Assembly: GCF_018119395.1 (NCBI RefSeq)
Contig: NZ_JAGPWD010000007.1
Location: forward strand, 1 to 64,000
From: Massilia sp. ZL223
GTDB lineage: Bacteria; Pseudomonadota; Gammaproteobacteria; Burkholderiales; Burkholderiaceae_D
Reading direction: 5' to 3'
Length of the DNA: 64,000 bases
A program made the position numbers and the translations under genes. The notes beneath the pieces were generated by a model. The model saw only the letters and a program-made list of their open reading frames with translations, searched no databases and was not told the DNA's origin. Shown here in pieces: positions 55,201 through 64,000 of the stretch; the first letter of the stretch is position 1; each line of letters starts with the position of its first letter.

Positions 55201-56304
55201 TTCATGAATTTCAAGGTGATCGACGAGCATGGCCGCCAGCTGGACATGGGCCGCAACCTCGCGACCCTGCAGGCCGAGCTGGGCGGGCAGGCGCGCCAGA
55301 GCTTCCAGAAGCTGGCCGAGGCCAAGCCTGCCGCGCCGGCGGCGCCCGCGCGTGCGCAGCAGCAGCCGGCATCCGCGCCGCCTGCGGGCAAGGGGAGGGG
55401 CGTGCAGCCCGCCGCTGCGCCCGCTCACGCACCGGCCGCCTCGCCGGCCGCGCGCCAGCATACCGGCATCACCAGCTGGACCTTCGGCGAGCTGCCGGAG
55501 CTGCTGGAGATCAACCAGGGCAAGCTGACCCTGATCGGCTTCCCGGCGCTGGTGGACAAGGGCACGCACTGCGACCTGGAAGTGTTCGACGACCCGAACG
55601 TGGCGGCGCGCACTCACCGCGTGGGCCTGCGCCGCCTGTTCGCGCTGCAGTTCAAGGAGCAGCTCAAGTTCGCGGAGAAGAACATCCCGGGCCTGCAGCA
55701 GATGGGCATGCAGTTCATGAGCGTGGGTACGCAGGAGGATCTGCGCGACCAGATCGTGGCCAAGGCCATCGACATCGCCTGCCTGCAGGACCCGCTGCCG
55801 ACGGATGCGGCGTCGTTCAACAAGCGCAAGGACGAGGGCAAGGGGCGGATCGGCCTCCTGATCAACGAGATCGCGCGCCTGGCGGGGCAGGTGCTGGCCG
55901 AATTCCACGGCCTGCCCAAGCGCCTGCAAAGCCTGCCGCAGCCGGTGGCAGCGGATATCCAGTCGCAGTTGCAGGGGCTGGTGCACAAGCGTTTCATCGC
56001 CGACAACGAGTACTCGCAGCTGGCGCATTTCCCGCGCTACCTGAAGGCGATCAATGTGCGGATGGAGAAGCTGCGCACCAATGCGTCGCGCGATGCGCAG
56101 CTGATGGCGGAATGGCAGAACGCGGCCAGCCAGTTCCAGCGCACCCTGAAGAACCAGGCGGGCAAGAACAACGATCCGCGCATGGTGGAGTTCCGCTGGA
56201 TGCTGGAGGAGTTGAGGGTGTCGCTGTTCGCGCAGGAACTGAGGACGCCGATGCCGGTGTCGGCCAAGCGGCTGCAGAAGGTGTGGGAGTCGATGATTCG
56301 GTAG
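52276..56304 (+). CDS. hrpA: ATP-dependent RNA helicase HrpA
   Basis: This 1342-residue DEAH-box helicase has a disordered Pro/Ala/Arg-rich N-terminal tail (about 1-60), helicase motifs I (SGETGSGKTTQLPK), II (IIIDEAHERS) and III (TSATID), and motif VI QRAGRCGRVADG (about 396-407). HA2/OB-type and DUF3418 regions follow, with an Ala/Pro/Gln-rich insert near 1015-1060. HrpA acts on RNA and, in enterics, on colliding ribosomes and fimbrial mRNA. Length is close to E. coli HrpA (1300). Confidence 0.96.
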   Translation: MSEQSNKPSPQPARAASPKHASAQPPKRRPEGEPRAARPPREEAPVRVRNPLPPIVFPEDLPVSGRRAEIAKAVSENQVVIVSGETGSGKTTQLPKICLELGRGEKGVIGHTQPRRIAASSTAKRIAQELGTPLGEHVGYKVRFNDTLQKGASVKLMTDGILLAETQTDPLLKAYDTIIIDEAHERSLNIDFLLGYLKQLLPRRPDLKIIITSATIDADRFARHFGTPEKPAPVIEVSGRLYKVEVRYRPVDRDPVGVTAKPGEPPPKAQAARDKRDLMDAVVDAVDELCRIGSGDVLVFLPGEREIRDCAEALRKHHPPHVEILPLFARLSVEEQDRVFRTTNARRIVLATNVAETSLTVPGIRYVVDTGLARVKRYSFRNKVEQLQIEPVAQSAANQRAGRCGRVADGVCIRLYEEDDYNKRPKFSDPEILRSSLASVILRMKSLRLTDVETFPFIEAPQGRAIADGYQLLQEIGAVDDTNELTPLGRKLAKLPLDPRVGRMILAALDNHCLTEMLIVASALSTQDPRDRPIEYQQQADEKHKKFADEKSEFLSYLKIWKWFEEAIEHKKSNRQLQDNCRANFLSQLRLREWRDVHSQLLTIVREQGWRLNEAPATYEQLHLALLTGLLGNIGFKAEDEQGGVYLGARGIKFHIWPGSTLGKKAGRWIMAAELVETTRLYARTIAQIQPEWIEKIGGHLLKKSWGEPRWEKRQAQVTALERATLYGIVVYSNRRINYSQHNPLASREIFIRDALVAGDYETRLAFYAHNHKLVKEIENLEHKSRRQDVLVDDQLIHAFYDKEIPLDIVNGAGFEKWYKDASRDNPKLLFLNREELMRHEAAGVTTELFPKTMNVTGIEMGLSYHFEPGSVRDGVTLAVPLFALNQIPQERAAWLVPGMLKEKVHLLLKSLPQKLRRHCVPLPDYAARFVERIDAAGSFGRGDLIDVLIADIHAQLGVRVLTTDFKLETLPAHLFMNFKVIDEHGRQLDMGRNLATLQAELGGQARQSFQKLAEAKPAAPAAPARAQQQPASAPPAGKGRGVQPAAAPAHAPAASPAARQHTGITSWTFGELPELLEINQGKLTLIGFPALVDKGTHCDLEVFDDPNVAARTHRVGLRRLFALQFKEQLKFAEKNIPGLQQMGMQFMSVGTQEDLRDQIVAKAIDIACLQDPLPTDAASFNKRKDEGKGRIGLLINEIARLAGQVLAEFHGLPKRLQSLPQPVAADIQSQLQGLVHKRFIADNEYSQLAHFPRYLKAINVRMEKLRTNASRDAQLMAEWQNAASQFQRTLKNQAGKNNDPRMVEFRWMLEELRVSLFAQELRTPMPVSAKRLQKVWESMIR

Positions 56305-56332
56305 AGCTGATCGACTGTTCGACAGTTGGTTG

Positions 56333-56461
56333 AACTTGGGTCCCCGCCAAGGGGGCCGCCGAGGCCGGGACGACGGGCCTAGGAGCTGGCTAAAGAGTGA
56401 ACGGCCAGATTTCACGCACCTGAATCAACGTCGTCCCCGCGAAGGCGGGGACCCAAGTTTT
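56333..56461. repeat. Intergenic palindromic repeats, pair 6 (one copy degenerate)
   Basis: A full copy with core CCCCGCGAAGGCGGGG lies at 56429-56461. An inverted, interrupted copy starts GAACTTGGGTCCCCGCC at about 56332 but its core is broken by additional G-rich sequence. They fill the hrpA to PRC-barrel gap between convergent genes. Confidence 0.8.
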
Positions 56462-56483
56462 AAGCAAACCACCATTGCATCAT

Positions 56484-57242
56484 TTACCCGATATTGCTCC
56501 CCCGGATCCTGCTCAGATCCTTGTCATCGCCATCATGCCCCGGCCGCGGATCGGCACTGCCGCCCGGACCATAGGACGAGCCTCCGGCGGCAGTCCCGCC
56601 CCCTGCGCTGCCACCCAGGTTGCTGCTCCCGCCACCCGCACCAGACCCCATCCCGGCATTGCCGGTTCCGGAGCCCACACCACCCAGCCCCGACCCGCTG
56701 CCCAGGTCGCCGCCGCCAGCCGAGCCCGACCCCATGCTCGAGCCCATGCCGCTGCCCATGCGCGAGGACCCCGTCCCCGCGCTGGCGCCGCCCACCATGC
56801 CGCCCACGGCCACGCCCGGCCCCATGCTCGGCGCACCCGGACGATCCATGTCGGTGCCGTAGAAGCTGTGAATGCCGCTCGCCCAGTTGACGTCGCTCAT
56901 GTCCGGCCAGGCATCCTTGTCGAACCCCGGCGCATTCTTCAGGCGATCCTTGTCGACATTCAACACGAAGCGGTGGTGCGCGGTATCGAGGTGCAGCGCT
57001 TGCCAGGGCACGGCGAACAGCTTTTCGCCCATGCCGAGGAAGCCGCCGAAAGCGAGCACGGCGTAAGCCACCTGGCCGGTCTGCATGTCGAGCATGATTT
57101 CCTTGATGTCGCCAAGGTTCTCTTCTTTGCCATTGACGACGCTGTCGCCGATCAAGGTGTCGGCGCCCATGAGTGCCGGGCCAGGACCCGCATGCCGCGT
57201 GTCCTTGTACATCCCGTACTTGTCACGATCTGCGTAGCTCAT
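56484..57242 (-). CDS. PRC-barrel domain protein with Gly/Ser-rich tail
   Basis: This 252-residue protein has an N-terminal PRC-barrel domain (about 22-110; GADTLIGDSVVNGKEENLGD, AVPWQALHLDTAHHRFVLNV). A low-complexity tail (about 135-252), almost entirely Gly, Ser, Ala and Met, precedes a charged end. The start at 57242 is set by AGGAGG. PRC-barrel proteins of this type are often stress-induced and of unknown function. The tail resembles a flexible spacer rather than a folded domain. Confidence 0.8.
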   Translation of the reverse strand: MSYADRDKYGMYKDTRHAGPGPALMGADTLIGDSVVNGKEENLGDIKEIMLDMQTGQVAYAVLAFGGFLGMGEKLFAVPWQALHLDTAHHRFVLNVDKDRLKNAPGFDKDAWPDMSDVNWASGIHSFYGTDMDRPGAPSMGPGVAVGGMVGGASAGTGSSRMGSGMGSSMGSGSAGGGDLGSGSGLGGVGSGTGNAGMGSGAGGGSSNLGGSAGGGTAAGGSSYGPGGSADPRPGHDGDDKDLSRIRGSNIG

Positions 57243-57453
57243 CTTGTCCTCCTTGGTCTGTAGACCTTTGCTGCAATGTCGACGGCTACCCGACAAGGGT
57301 GGCGCGCAACAATGCTGTAACAATGATATGGCTCAATCCATGCAGGGCGCGCGCGTTAGTTACGGTCGAGTTGACGTGCAATGCGAGCTAGCGCACAGAA
57401 GCCGGTAGAAGGCGTAGTTATTCTGCTAAGTAATGTTTCGGAGGCTACAAGAA
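57243..57453. other. Intergenic region upstream of the PRC-barrel gene
   Basis: About 210 bp of lower G+C than the surroundings, with no open frame I would support. It must carry the promoter of the PRC-barrel gene, but I see no convincing -35/-10 pair (TTGAGC-N16-CATTGT, on the minus strand, is the best and is weak). Confidence 0.3.
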
Positions 57454-57561
57454 ATGACGATCAACTCGCGTTGCAACTATGGCGGCTCGTTGGGCAAACT
57501 GATCCGCACCCGTTCGCTGTCTTCTCTTTTCGCCAGCCTGCGCTGGGTGCGCAACCGCTAA
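57454..57561 (+). CDS. Possible 35-residue small ORF
   Basis: An ATG at 57454 is preceded by GGAGG with 9-bp spacing and opens a 35-codon frame (MTINSRCNYGGSLGKLIRTR at the start, ending in WVRNR). The strong Shine-Dalgarno is the only support; the protein resembles nothing I know, and codon use is not clearly coding. It may be a remnant. The next gene starts about 100 bp later. Confidence 0.3.
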   Translation: MTINSRCNYGGSLGKLIRTRSLSSLFASLRWVRNR

Positions 57562-57659
57562 GTCCGGAGCGCATTCGCCTGCGCAGAGTGGACCTCGGAC
57601 GCTTTGCCGTCCAGGTAGCGTGACAGAACGAGTATATCTGGGCCCGGCTTCCTGCTAGC

Positions 57660-58244
57660 ATGCGTCATTCGACAGGGAGAATGGGGCTGGCAGTGATCAC
57701 GCTATTATCGACCTCCGGCAGGCTGACATTCGCCTGCGCTACGCTCCTGCTTGGCATCTTGGCCAGCCCGGACAGCAGTGCCTGCCGTGCGCTTCCACGA
57801 AAGCAAATCGTCACACCGGACGAGCAGATTGCGATCGCAACCGATGTCTCTGTCGCCAGGGTGGTTCGAGCGACTCCCTTGCCGGTACCTGTGCCTGGGA
57901 TGAGTCCCGACATCGAGTACGAGTTCGAAGTCCAGGAGCGCATCCTGGGGCCTGACGACAAGCGCTTTATCCTCATCGGTGGGGAGGTCCCAACGCGGAC
58001 CGGACCGTCATCGGACAATCATAGCGACAAAGCGTTCTGGGAGCGTAATGGAGGACGTCTGTACCACGGTACCGATTGCCTCCTGAAACTGGACTTCGTC
58101 GTCGGCGAACACTATCTCGTTTTTCGCGGCAAGCCCGCCACCCGGCGCAGCTTCGAGCATATCGACACCGTGGGTGGCCGGCCCGATCCGGATGACAAAT
58201 GGCTGTCTTATGTGAAGGAGAGGCTGGGCGGTCGACAGCAATAG
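57660..58244 (+). CDS. Secreted protein of unknown function
   Basis: This 194-residue protein has an N-terminal hydrophobic signal (RLTFACATLLLGILASPDSS, about 21-40), probably cleaved near SSA, followed by a soluble domain with VSVARVVRATPLPVPVPG, EYEFEVQERILGPDDKRFIL and CLLKLDFVVGEHYLVF. Cys residues at about 42 and 139 may pair. The family is not recognised, and the start could be the internal ATG (codon 8). A rho-independent terminator follows about 35 bp after the stop. Confidence 0.6.
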   Translation: MRHSTGRMGLAVITLLSTSGRLTFACATLLLGILASPDSSACRALPRKQIVTPDEQIAIATDVSVARVVRATPLPVPVPGMSPDIEYEFEVQERILGPDDKRFILIGGEVPTRTGPSSDNHSDKAFWERNGGRLYHGTDCLLKLDFVVGEHYLVFRGKPATRRSFEHIDTVGGRPDPDDKWLSYVKERLGGRQQ

Positions 58245-58278
58245 CATCCAGGCGCACCCCGGATAGACGGGACATATA

Positions 58279-58310
58279 AAAACGGGATGGCATCACAGCC
58301 ATCCCGTTTT
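58279..58310 (+). terminator. Rho-independent terminator
   Basis: A perfect 13-bp stem (AAAACGGGATGGC and GCCATCCCGTTTT) with a 6-base loop ends in TTTT. It follows the secreted-protein gene. On the minus strand it is also followed by T residues, so it could work in both directions. Confidence 0.9.
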
Positions 58311-58548
58311 GCATTCGACGCCAAGTCCGGATCGGTCGACAAGTCCATACCTCCAGCACCTGAAACGGATGCAGACGCGGTAAGCATGGCCCAGGCGCTG
58401 TCCCAGTCACGCGAATTCCATTAATTGGCAATAAATACTGCTACGGCATGGTAGTTAACATGCTAGCATTGATCCACTTCGTTGCTTCTTCGATGAGGTT
58501 CTGGCCCGAGAAAGCATTAAACCCCCGCGTGCACAATCAGAGGAAAAC
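58311..58548. other. Intergenic region before the S41 gene
   Basis: About 240 bp without a supported gene. The only firm signal is the ribosome-binding site AGAGGAAAAC before the ATG at 58549. The last 120 bp are A+T-richer than the surrounding DNA, as in a promoter, but I cannot pick a -35/-10 pair. Confidence 0.3.
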
Positions 58549-59639
58549 ATGATCAAAAAATGGATTGTCATACCGCTTTTGCTGGTTTTCACGATGTACG
58601 GTGTGATTTACACCATGGATACCTGGGTTCCATTTCTACAAAGACTAAAGCCGAGGACTGAGATTGTCATCGACAAAGCAACCCAGAAAGAGGCGATCAA
58701 TACATTAATAGCGAAGCTGAACGCTCACTATGTCTATCCCGAGAAGGCCCGGCAGATGGAAGTGGTCTTGCGTCAGCATCTGCGCGAGGGCAAGTACGAG
58801 AAGATAACGGACGGGGAAGAGTTCGCAGATCGGCTCACCGACGACCTTCGCGGGGTAAGCCGTGACCTGCATATGATGGTGCACTCCAGCCCCGAGGAGG
58901 TGCCGTACGACCGTGAACTCCCACCCCCGCCGGCCTCGAAAGCGGAGTGGGAACGACGCACCCCGTTTGCCAGGCGCCTGCTCCTGAACCTTGGCCTTGG
59001 CCTCGGAAAAGCTGGCGTGGCAAAGGTCGATCACCTCAGTTCCAATATTGGTTACCTGAAGCTGCCTGACTTTCCTCCTGGTTTCGTCATGGCCGAACGA
59101 TATGCCGCAGCGATGGACAAGCTGGCCGACACTGACGGCCTCATCGTGGACTTGCGTGAGAACGGTGGCGGCGACCCGGCAACCGTAGCCTTACTGATCA
59201 GCTACTTCGTCGACCAGCCTACACGTGTCAACGACATGTGGGATCGCACTTCCGGTATCACCACGCAGCGGTGGACGGTGGATAAGCTTGACGGCAAGCG
59301 TTATGGCGGCAGAAAGCCGATCGTCATCCTGGTCGGCCCCAATACCAAATCGGCCGGCGAAGATTTCGCCTATACGATGCAGGCATTGAAACGGGCCACC
59401 GTGATCGGCGGGCCGACCTGGGGTGGCGCCCATCCCAGCCGGCCCTATCGCCTTGGCGACCACTTTGCTGCCTGGATACCGAGTCGCCGTGCGATCAATC
59501 CGATTACCCATACCAATTGGGAGGGGGGGGCGTCATTCCGGATGTTGCAGCGACGCAGGACAACGCGCTCTCGATAGGGAAGGAGCTGCTGCAGCGTCGA
59601 TTCAAAGAGCTTCCCCGGCAAATTGCCGCAGGTCGTTGA
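58549..59639 (+). pseudogene. S41-family peptidase, frameshifted in a poly-G run
   Basis: This gene encodes a membrane-anchored S41 (C-terminal-processing/IRBP-type) peptidase: a TM anchor at about 4-22 (WIVIPLLLVFTMYGVIYTMD) and a catalytic region with DGLIVDLRENGGGDPATVAL and the Ser in GPNTKSAGEDFAYTM. The frame ends at 59577 after NWEGGASFRMLQRRR. The family expects NWEGxGVxPDV; adding one G to the G8 tract at 59523-59530 gives NWEGGGVIPDVAATQDNALS and runs to 59639. So one G is missing, by mutation, slippage or sequencing error. The rest looks intact. Confidence 0.85.
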
Positions 59640-59692
59640 CGCCGCTGCGCATTACCAGCGCCGCACGTGCGACGCCGACGCCTCATAAAGAA

Positions 59693-59721
59693 AATGGGAT
59701 GGCCATGACAGCCATCCCATT
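59693..59721 (-). terminator. Terminator of the Bug-type receptor gene
   Basis: A perfect 11-bp stem (AATGGGATGGC and GCCATCCCATT) with a 7-base loop is followed on the minus strand by TTTTCTTTATG. It lies 23 bp after the receptor stop and may also end S41 transcripts on the plus strand. Confidence 0.88.
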
Positions 59722-59744
59722 CGGATCAGACACTAGTCCGGATA

Positions 59745-60722
59745 TCAGTCGACGGTCGCGCCGCTGTCCTTGACCACTTTCGACCACTTGACCGATTCAG
59801 CCTGGACGAACTTGGCGAAGTTCGCCGGGGTGTCGCCCACGTATTCGGTGCCGGTGTCGTGCAGCACTTTCTGGAAGTCCGCGCCCTTCATGACCTTTTG
59901 CGCTTCGGCATTGATCTTGGCGACCACCGCAGCCGGGGTCTTGGCCGGTGCGAACATGCCGTACCAGGCATAGGACTCGATGGCCGGCAGGCCGGCTTCA
60001 GCGAAGGTCGGCACGTCCGGCAGCAGCGGCGAGCGCTTGGTGCCCGACTGGGCGATCGGCTTGACCTTGCCGCTCTTGATGTGCGGCATGATCGCGATGG
60101 TGCTGTCGAACATCATCGGTACGTGGCCGCCCAGCAGGTCCGAGATCGCCGGCGCCGAACCCTTGTACGGCACGTGGATCATCTCCAGCTTGGCCACGCT
60201 GGCGAACAGTTCGCCGGTCAGGTGCTGCGGAGTGCCGTTGCCCGACGAAGCGTACTGGAACTTGCCTTTCTGCGCCTGGATGTGGGCCATCAGTTCCTTC
60301 AGATTCTTGGCCGGCACCGAGGGGTGGGCGACCAGCACCAGCGGGGCGCGCAGCAGGTTGGTGACCGGGGTCAGTTCCTTGATCGGATCGAAAGCCATCT
60401 TCTTGTACAGGCTCGGATTGATGACGATCGGTGCGCTCGAGGTGATCAGGAGGGTCTGGCCATCCGGCTCGGCGCGGGTGACCGCGGCGGTGCCGATGTT
60501 GCCGCCGCCGCCGGCGCGGTTGTCGATGACGAAGGTCTGGCCCAGGTTCTGGGTCAGGCCCTTGGCCAGCGGACGCGCCGCGATGTCGGACGGGCCGCCC
60601 GGCGGCCACGGCACGACGACCGTGACGGTTCCGGCGGGCCAGTTCTGGGCCAGGGCGCTGGCGGACAGGATGGTGGCGGCGACAGCAAACGCGAATTTGC
60701 CTTGGGTGGGGAAGAGACGCAT
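59745..60722 (-). CDS. Tripartite tricarboxylate transporter substrate-binding protein (Bug family)
   Basis: This 325-residue periplasmic receptor has a signal peptide (GKFAFAVAATILSASALAQN, cleavage after ALA) and the Bug signature VTVVVPWPPGGPSDIAARPL, then IDNRAGGGGNIGTAAVTRAE. TctC/Bug proteins bind carboxylates or other small acids. No TctA/TctB membrane genes are adjacent, so it is an orphan receptor, common in beta-proteobacteria where these receptors are greatly expanded. The start at 60722 is set by AAAGGG and the signal peptide. Ligand unknown. Confidence 0.93.
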   Translation of the reverse strand: MRLFPTQGKFAFAVAATILSASALAQNWPAGTVTVVVPWPPGGPSDIAARPLAKGLTQNLGQTFVIDNRAGGGGNIGTAAVTRAEPDGQTLLITSSAPIVINPSLYKKMAFDPIKELTPVTNLLRAPLVLVAHPSVPAKNLKELMAHIQAQKGKFQYASSGNGTPQHLTGELFASVAKLEMIHVPYKGSAPAISDLLGGHVPMMFDSTIAIMPHIKSGKVKPIAQSGTKRSPLLPDVPTFAEAGLPAIESYAWYGMFAPAKTPAAVVAKINAEAQKVMKGADFQKVLHDTGTEYVGDTPANFAKFVQAESVKWSKVVKDSGATVD

Positions 60723-60826
60723 ATTCGAACCCTTTATTTGGTCTACATTCGGTGGTTGATGATTCAATAACCGGCGCAAAGATTCTACACTAATGAGAAT
60801 ATGACAGAACAGCGTGTCACTGCGTA

Positions 60827-60855
60827 TTCACCTGAGCAATTTGTCGTGCTAGACT
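60827..60855 (+). promoter_or_regulatory. Candidate cysS promoter
   Basis: TTCACC and TAGACT are separated by 17 bp, with TG one base before the -10 (extended -10). The expected start point, 60861-60863, coincides with the ATG of a 15-codon open frame and gives a cysS leader of about 140 nt. Confidence 0.55.
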
Positions 60856-60861
60856 GACATC

Positions 60862-60909
60862 ATGCAGATCAAAAAATTCTACTTTGGAGCATGTCGACAC
60901 AGGCCATAG
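60862..60909 (+). CDS. Possible 15-codon leader ORF of cysS
   Basis: ATG at 60862 to TAG at 60907 encodes MQIKKFYFGACRHRP, with one Cys codon at position 11. It begins at the predicted transcription start, so it would be translated leaderless. It is followed by a terminator-like hairpin before cysS. One Cys codon is weak support for attenuation, so this is a candidate only. A second ATG at 60891 opens a frame with four Cys codons, but it has no stop before cysS and a badly spaced ribosome-binding site. Confidence 0.35.
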   Translation: MQIKKFYFGACRHRP

Positions 60910-60952
60910 AAGCCTGTCGTACGCATTTCTGCACCTTATTTAGTCTTCTATC

Positions 60953-60991
60953 GGCCACAGCGAACTTGTTTCCCTGTGGCCTTTGTCTTTT
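60953..60991 (+). terminator. Terminator-like hairpin in the cysS leader
   Basis: An 8-bp perfect stem (GGCCACAG and CTGTGGCC) with a 13-base loop is followed directly by TTTGTCTTTT and then the cysS ribosome-binding site. An upstream AGGCCA (60901-60906) could pair with the right arm and its next base (TGGCCT, 60977-60982), offering an alternative fold. It may also be a plain terminator for upstream transcription. Confidence 0.55.
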
Positions 60992-61002
60992 CTGGAGCCG
61001 CC

Positions 61003-62385
<1,383 letters not shown>

Positions 62386-62394
62386 GAAGGGAGC

Positions 62395-64000
62395 TTAGCC
62401 CGGCTGCACGCGCGACCCGGCGCCGACGAAATGCTGCTCGATCTCTTCCAGCGTCTTGCCCTTGGTCTCGGGCAGCAGGAAGGCCGCGGTCAGGAAGTAC
62501 AGGACCGAGAACGCCGCCCCGAAGAAGAACACGGTCGAGTAGCCGTAGAAGCCGACGGTGGGCAGGAACATGGCGGCGATCACGGTCGAGACGAACTGGT
62601 TGATCAGGAGGGCGATGCTCATGCCGTTGGAGCGGATCCGGGTCGGCATCAGCTCCGACAGCGCCAGCCACACGCACACGCCGGGACCGACCGCGAAGCC
62701 GGCCACGAACAGGCAAATCGCCAGCGCCACCTGCCAGCCGTGCGCCTCGGGCGGCACCGGGCCGAGCCAGGCGCGTTCGATGGTGAGCGGCGCATCCCTG
62801 GCGGCGGCCGGGTCGGCGAAGGGATTCAGGTGCCAGCGGCGCAGGGAGGCGCCGATCACGCTGTCGTTCTGCACGGTATCTTCACGGCTCAGGGTCATGG
62901 CCGGCAGCAGCGGGTCGTCGCTGCGGCGCGACTGCACGTTGGTGAAGGGGCCGTAGGCATAGGCCACCGTCAGCTGCTGGGGCGCGTCTTTGCCTTCAAT
63001 TTCGCCTCCGCCAAGGGCCGCGAGCTGGGCGCCGTCCAGGCGCAGCGCCAGTCCGCCATTCTTCACCTGGGCTTCGACCGCGGCGCGCACGTCGCGCTGG
63101 TTCGATTCCGCCCCACGGAACAGCAGGCCCGCCGACACCAGCGCCACCACGATGCAGCCGCTGCCCAGTTTCAAGAGGAACTTGCGGCCCTTGCGGTCGA
63201 CCAGGATGACGGCCACCACGGTCATGACCGCGTTCAGCACCTTGAGGGCCACGTCCGCCGCGTTGGCGGTGGCGCCGGGCAGGCCGGCCTGGTTCAGGAT
63301 CGTGACCACATAGGCCAGGATGGAGTTGATGCCGGTGGCCTGGGTCAGCGCCAGCACCAGGCAGGCCAGCAGGAAGGGCAGCACGTAGCGGCGGCTCGCG
63401 AGCGAATCGCGTCCGACTGCAAGCTTGGCGATGGGCTGGTCGATCTTGCCTTGCCCGCGCAGGGCCAGCCAGCGCGGCGATTCCTTCAGCGCCAGGCTGC
63501 CGAGGGTGAACACCAGGCCCGGCGCCAGGCAGAGCCAGAAGATGGTGCGCCAGGCGTGGTCCTGGGCCGCGAACACGGCGGCGGCCCGATCAAGCGGCGC
63601 CAGCGCGGCGGCGGCCTGGGTGGCAGCGTCGACGTTCTGGGCCTGGCTCAGGCCGATGACGGCCGCGCCCACCAGGCCGATGGTCAGCATCAGCTGGAAC
63701 AGGGCGGCGCCGCGTCCACGCTGGGCGGCGGGCAGCGACTCGGCCAGGTAGAGCGGCACCACGACGCCGATCAGGCCACCGCTGATGCCCTGCAGCAGGC
63801 GGCCCAGCAGCAGGGGCGTGTAGCCGTCGGACAGCGCGATCATCGGAATGCTGACGGTGAACAGCGCGCCCGACAGCACCATCGCCCAGCGCCGCCCGAT
63901 GGCGTCGGCCAGCGCGCCCGCGAACAGCGAGGACAGCACGGACCCGAGCAGCACCGCCGCCACGATGAAGGACAGCTGCTGGGTGCTCAGCTTCCAGGCC
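62395..64000 (-). CDS. Sugar-porter MFS transporter, 5' end outside the window
   Basis: At least 535 residues are visible, and the frame is open to the window edge, so the N terminus is missing. Sugar-porter (SP) signatures are present: GRRWAMVLSGALF, PLYLAESLPAAQRGRGAALF, KESPRWLALRGQ, VDRKGRKFLLKLGS, and PETKGKTLEEIEQHF near the C terminus. Between TM9 and TM10 there is an insert of about 120 residues with alternating charged and polar segments (VRAAVEAQVKNGGLALRLDG to LTIERAWLGPVPPEAHG), which normal SP transporters lack. Substrate is probably a monosaccharide but unassigned. Confidence 0.88.
   Translation of the reverse strand, partial: AWKLSTQQLSFIVAAVLLGSVLSSLFAGALADAIGRRWAMVLSGALFTVSIPMIALSDGYTPLLLGRLLQGISGGLIGVVVPLYLAESLPAAQRGRGAALFQLMLTIGLVGAAVIGLSQAQNVDAATQAAAALAPLDRAAAVFAAQDHAWRTIFWLCLAPGLVFTLGSLALKESPRWLALRGQGKIDQPIAKLAVGRDSLASRRYVLPFLLACLVLALTQATGINSILAYVVTILNQAGLPGATANAADVALKVLNAVMTVVAVILVDRKGRKFLLKLGSGCIVVALVSAGLLFRGAESNQRDVRAAVEAQVKNGGLALRLDGAQLAALGGGEIEGKDAPQQLTVAYAYGPFTNVQSRRSDDPLLPAMTLSREDTVQNDSVIGASLRRWHLNPFADPAAARDAPLTIERAWLGPVPPEAHGWQVALAICLFVAGFAVGPGVCVWLALSELMPTRIRSNGMSIALLINQFVSTVIAAMFLPTVGFYGYSTVFFFGAAFSVLYFLTAAFLLPETKGKTLEEIEQHFVGAGSRVQPG

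Noticed and set aside
57381..57661. Overlapping open frames on both strands between the PRC-barrel and secreted-protein genes
   Set aside because: They are short, mutually exclusive and resemble no protein. Only the small frame at 57454 has a good Shine-Dalgarno, and it is listed with low confidence.

Overview
This is a chromosomal window of high G+C (by eye about two thirds). The gene content and protein sequences fit a motile beta-proteobacterium of the Oxalobacteraceae, closest in character to Massilia. Supporting signs are the rpoZ-spoT order, the HexR-controlled Entner-Doudoroff genes, GreB next to a heme oxygenase, Bug-type solute receptors and the NodT-type RND efflux operon. The taxonomic call is an inference from gene content, not from a database match. 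I see no prophage, insertion sequence, CRISPR array, tRNA or rRNA. Nearly all of the window is chromosomal housekeeping and environmental-response genes.

Layout. (1) 1-15069, all minus strand: an AhpD-like protein, a PAS-GGDEF diguanylate cyclase, then a flagellar block (ycgR brake, FlhB C-terminal paralogue, fliK, fliT, fliS, a very long fliD, flaG, flagellin), a second diguanylate cyclase, and a NarL-type two-component system translationally coupled to a membrane protein. The flagellin gene has a near-consensus FliA (sigma-28) promoter and a strong terminator. (2) 15121-16918, plus: greB, heme oxygenase, a YciI/DGPF protein. (3) 16935-23428, minus: yicC, gmk, rpoZ, spoT, then a TPR O-GlcNAc-transferase-like protein. 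(4) 23614-28305, plus: a Ser/Thr kinase and PP2C phosphatase pair, rph, rdgB, hemW. (5) 28310-30699: a degenerate M28-like protein, a thioesterase, a GlxA-type AraC regulator. (6) 30706-37305: an acrAB-type RND efflux operon with an outer-membrane factor and a divergent AcrR-like regulator, sharing a palindrome close to the E. coli AcrR operator. (7) 37371-50417: a sugar-phosphate region (tal, msrC, hexR, zwf, SMP-30 lactonase, pgi, edd, eda, and later rpiA), with HexR-like operators before zwf and between pgi and edd. (8) 50596-56304: yggX, and argA divergent from hrpA with overlapping -10 elements. (9) 56484-64000: a PRC-barrel protein, secreted unknowns, an S41 protease broken in a poly-G run, a Bug-type receptor, cysS behind a possible attenuator, and a sugar-porter MFS protein running off the end.

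How it fits together. Two diguanylate cyclases and a c-di-GMP-binding brake flank the filament genes, which suggests local control of motility. zwf, the lactonase, pgi, edd and eda form a glucose-6-phosphate to pyruvate plus glyceraldehyde-3-phosphate route under one repressor, with tal and rpiA supplying the non-oxidative pentose pathway. spoT, rpoZ and gmk place stringent-response and GTP-supply genes together.

A family of intergenic palindromes (core CCGGCGAAGGCCGG or CCCGCGAAGGCGGG) sits at six gene boundaries. Two other long structured inverted repeats flank yicC. The observations most worth checking are the G8 frameshift in the S41 gene, the cysS leader, the HexR and AcrR operators, the inverted repeat over the fliD promoter, the structured element before the kinase gene, and the 882-residue FliD.
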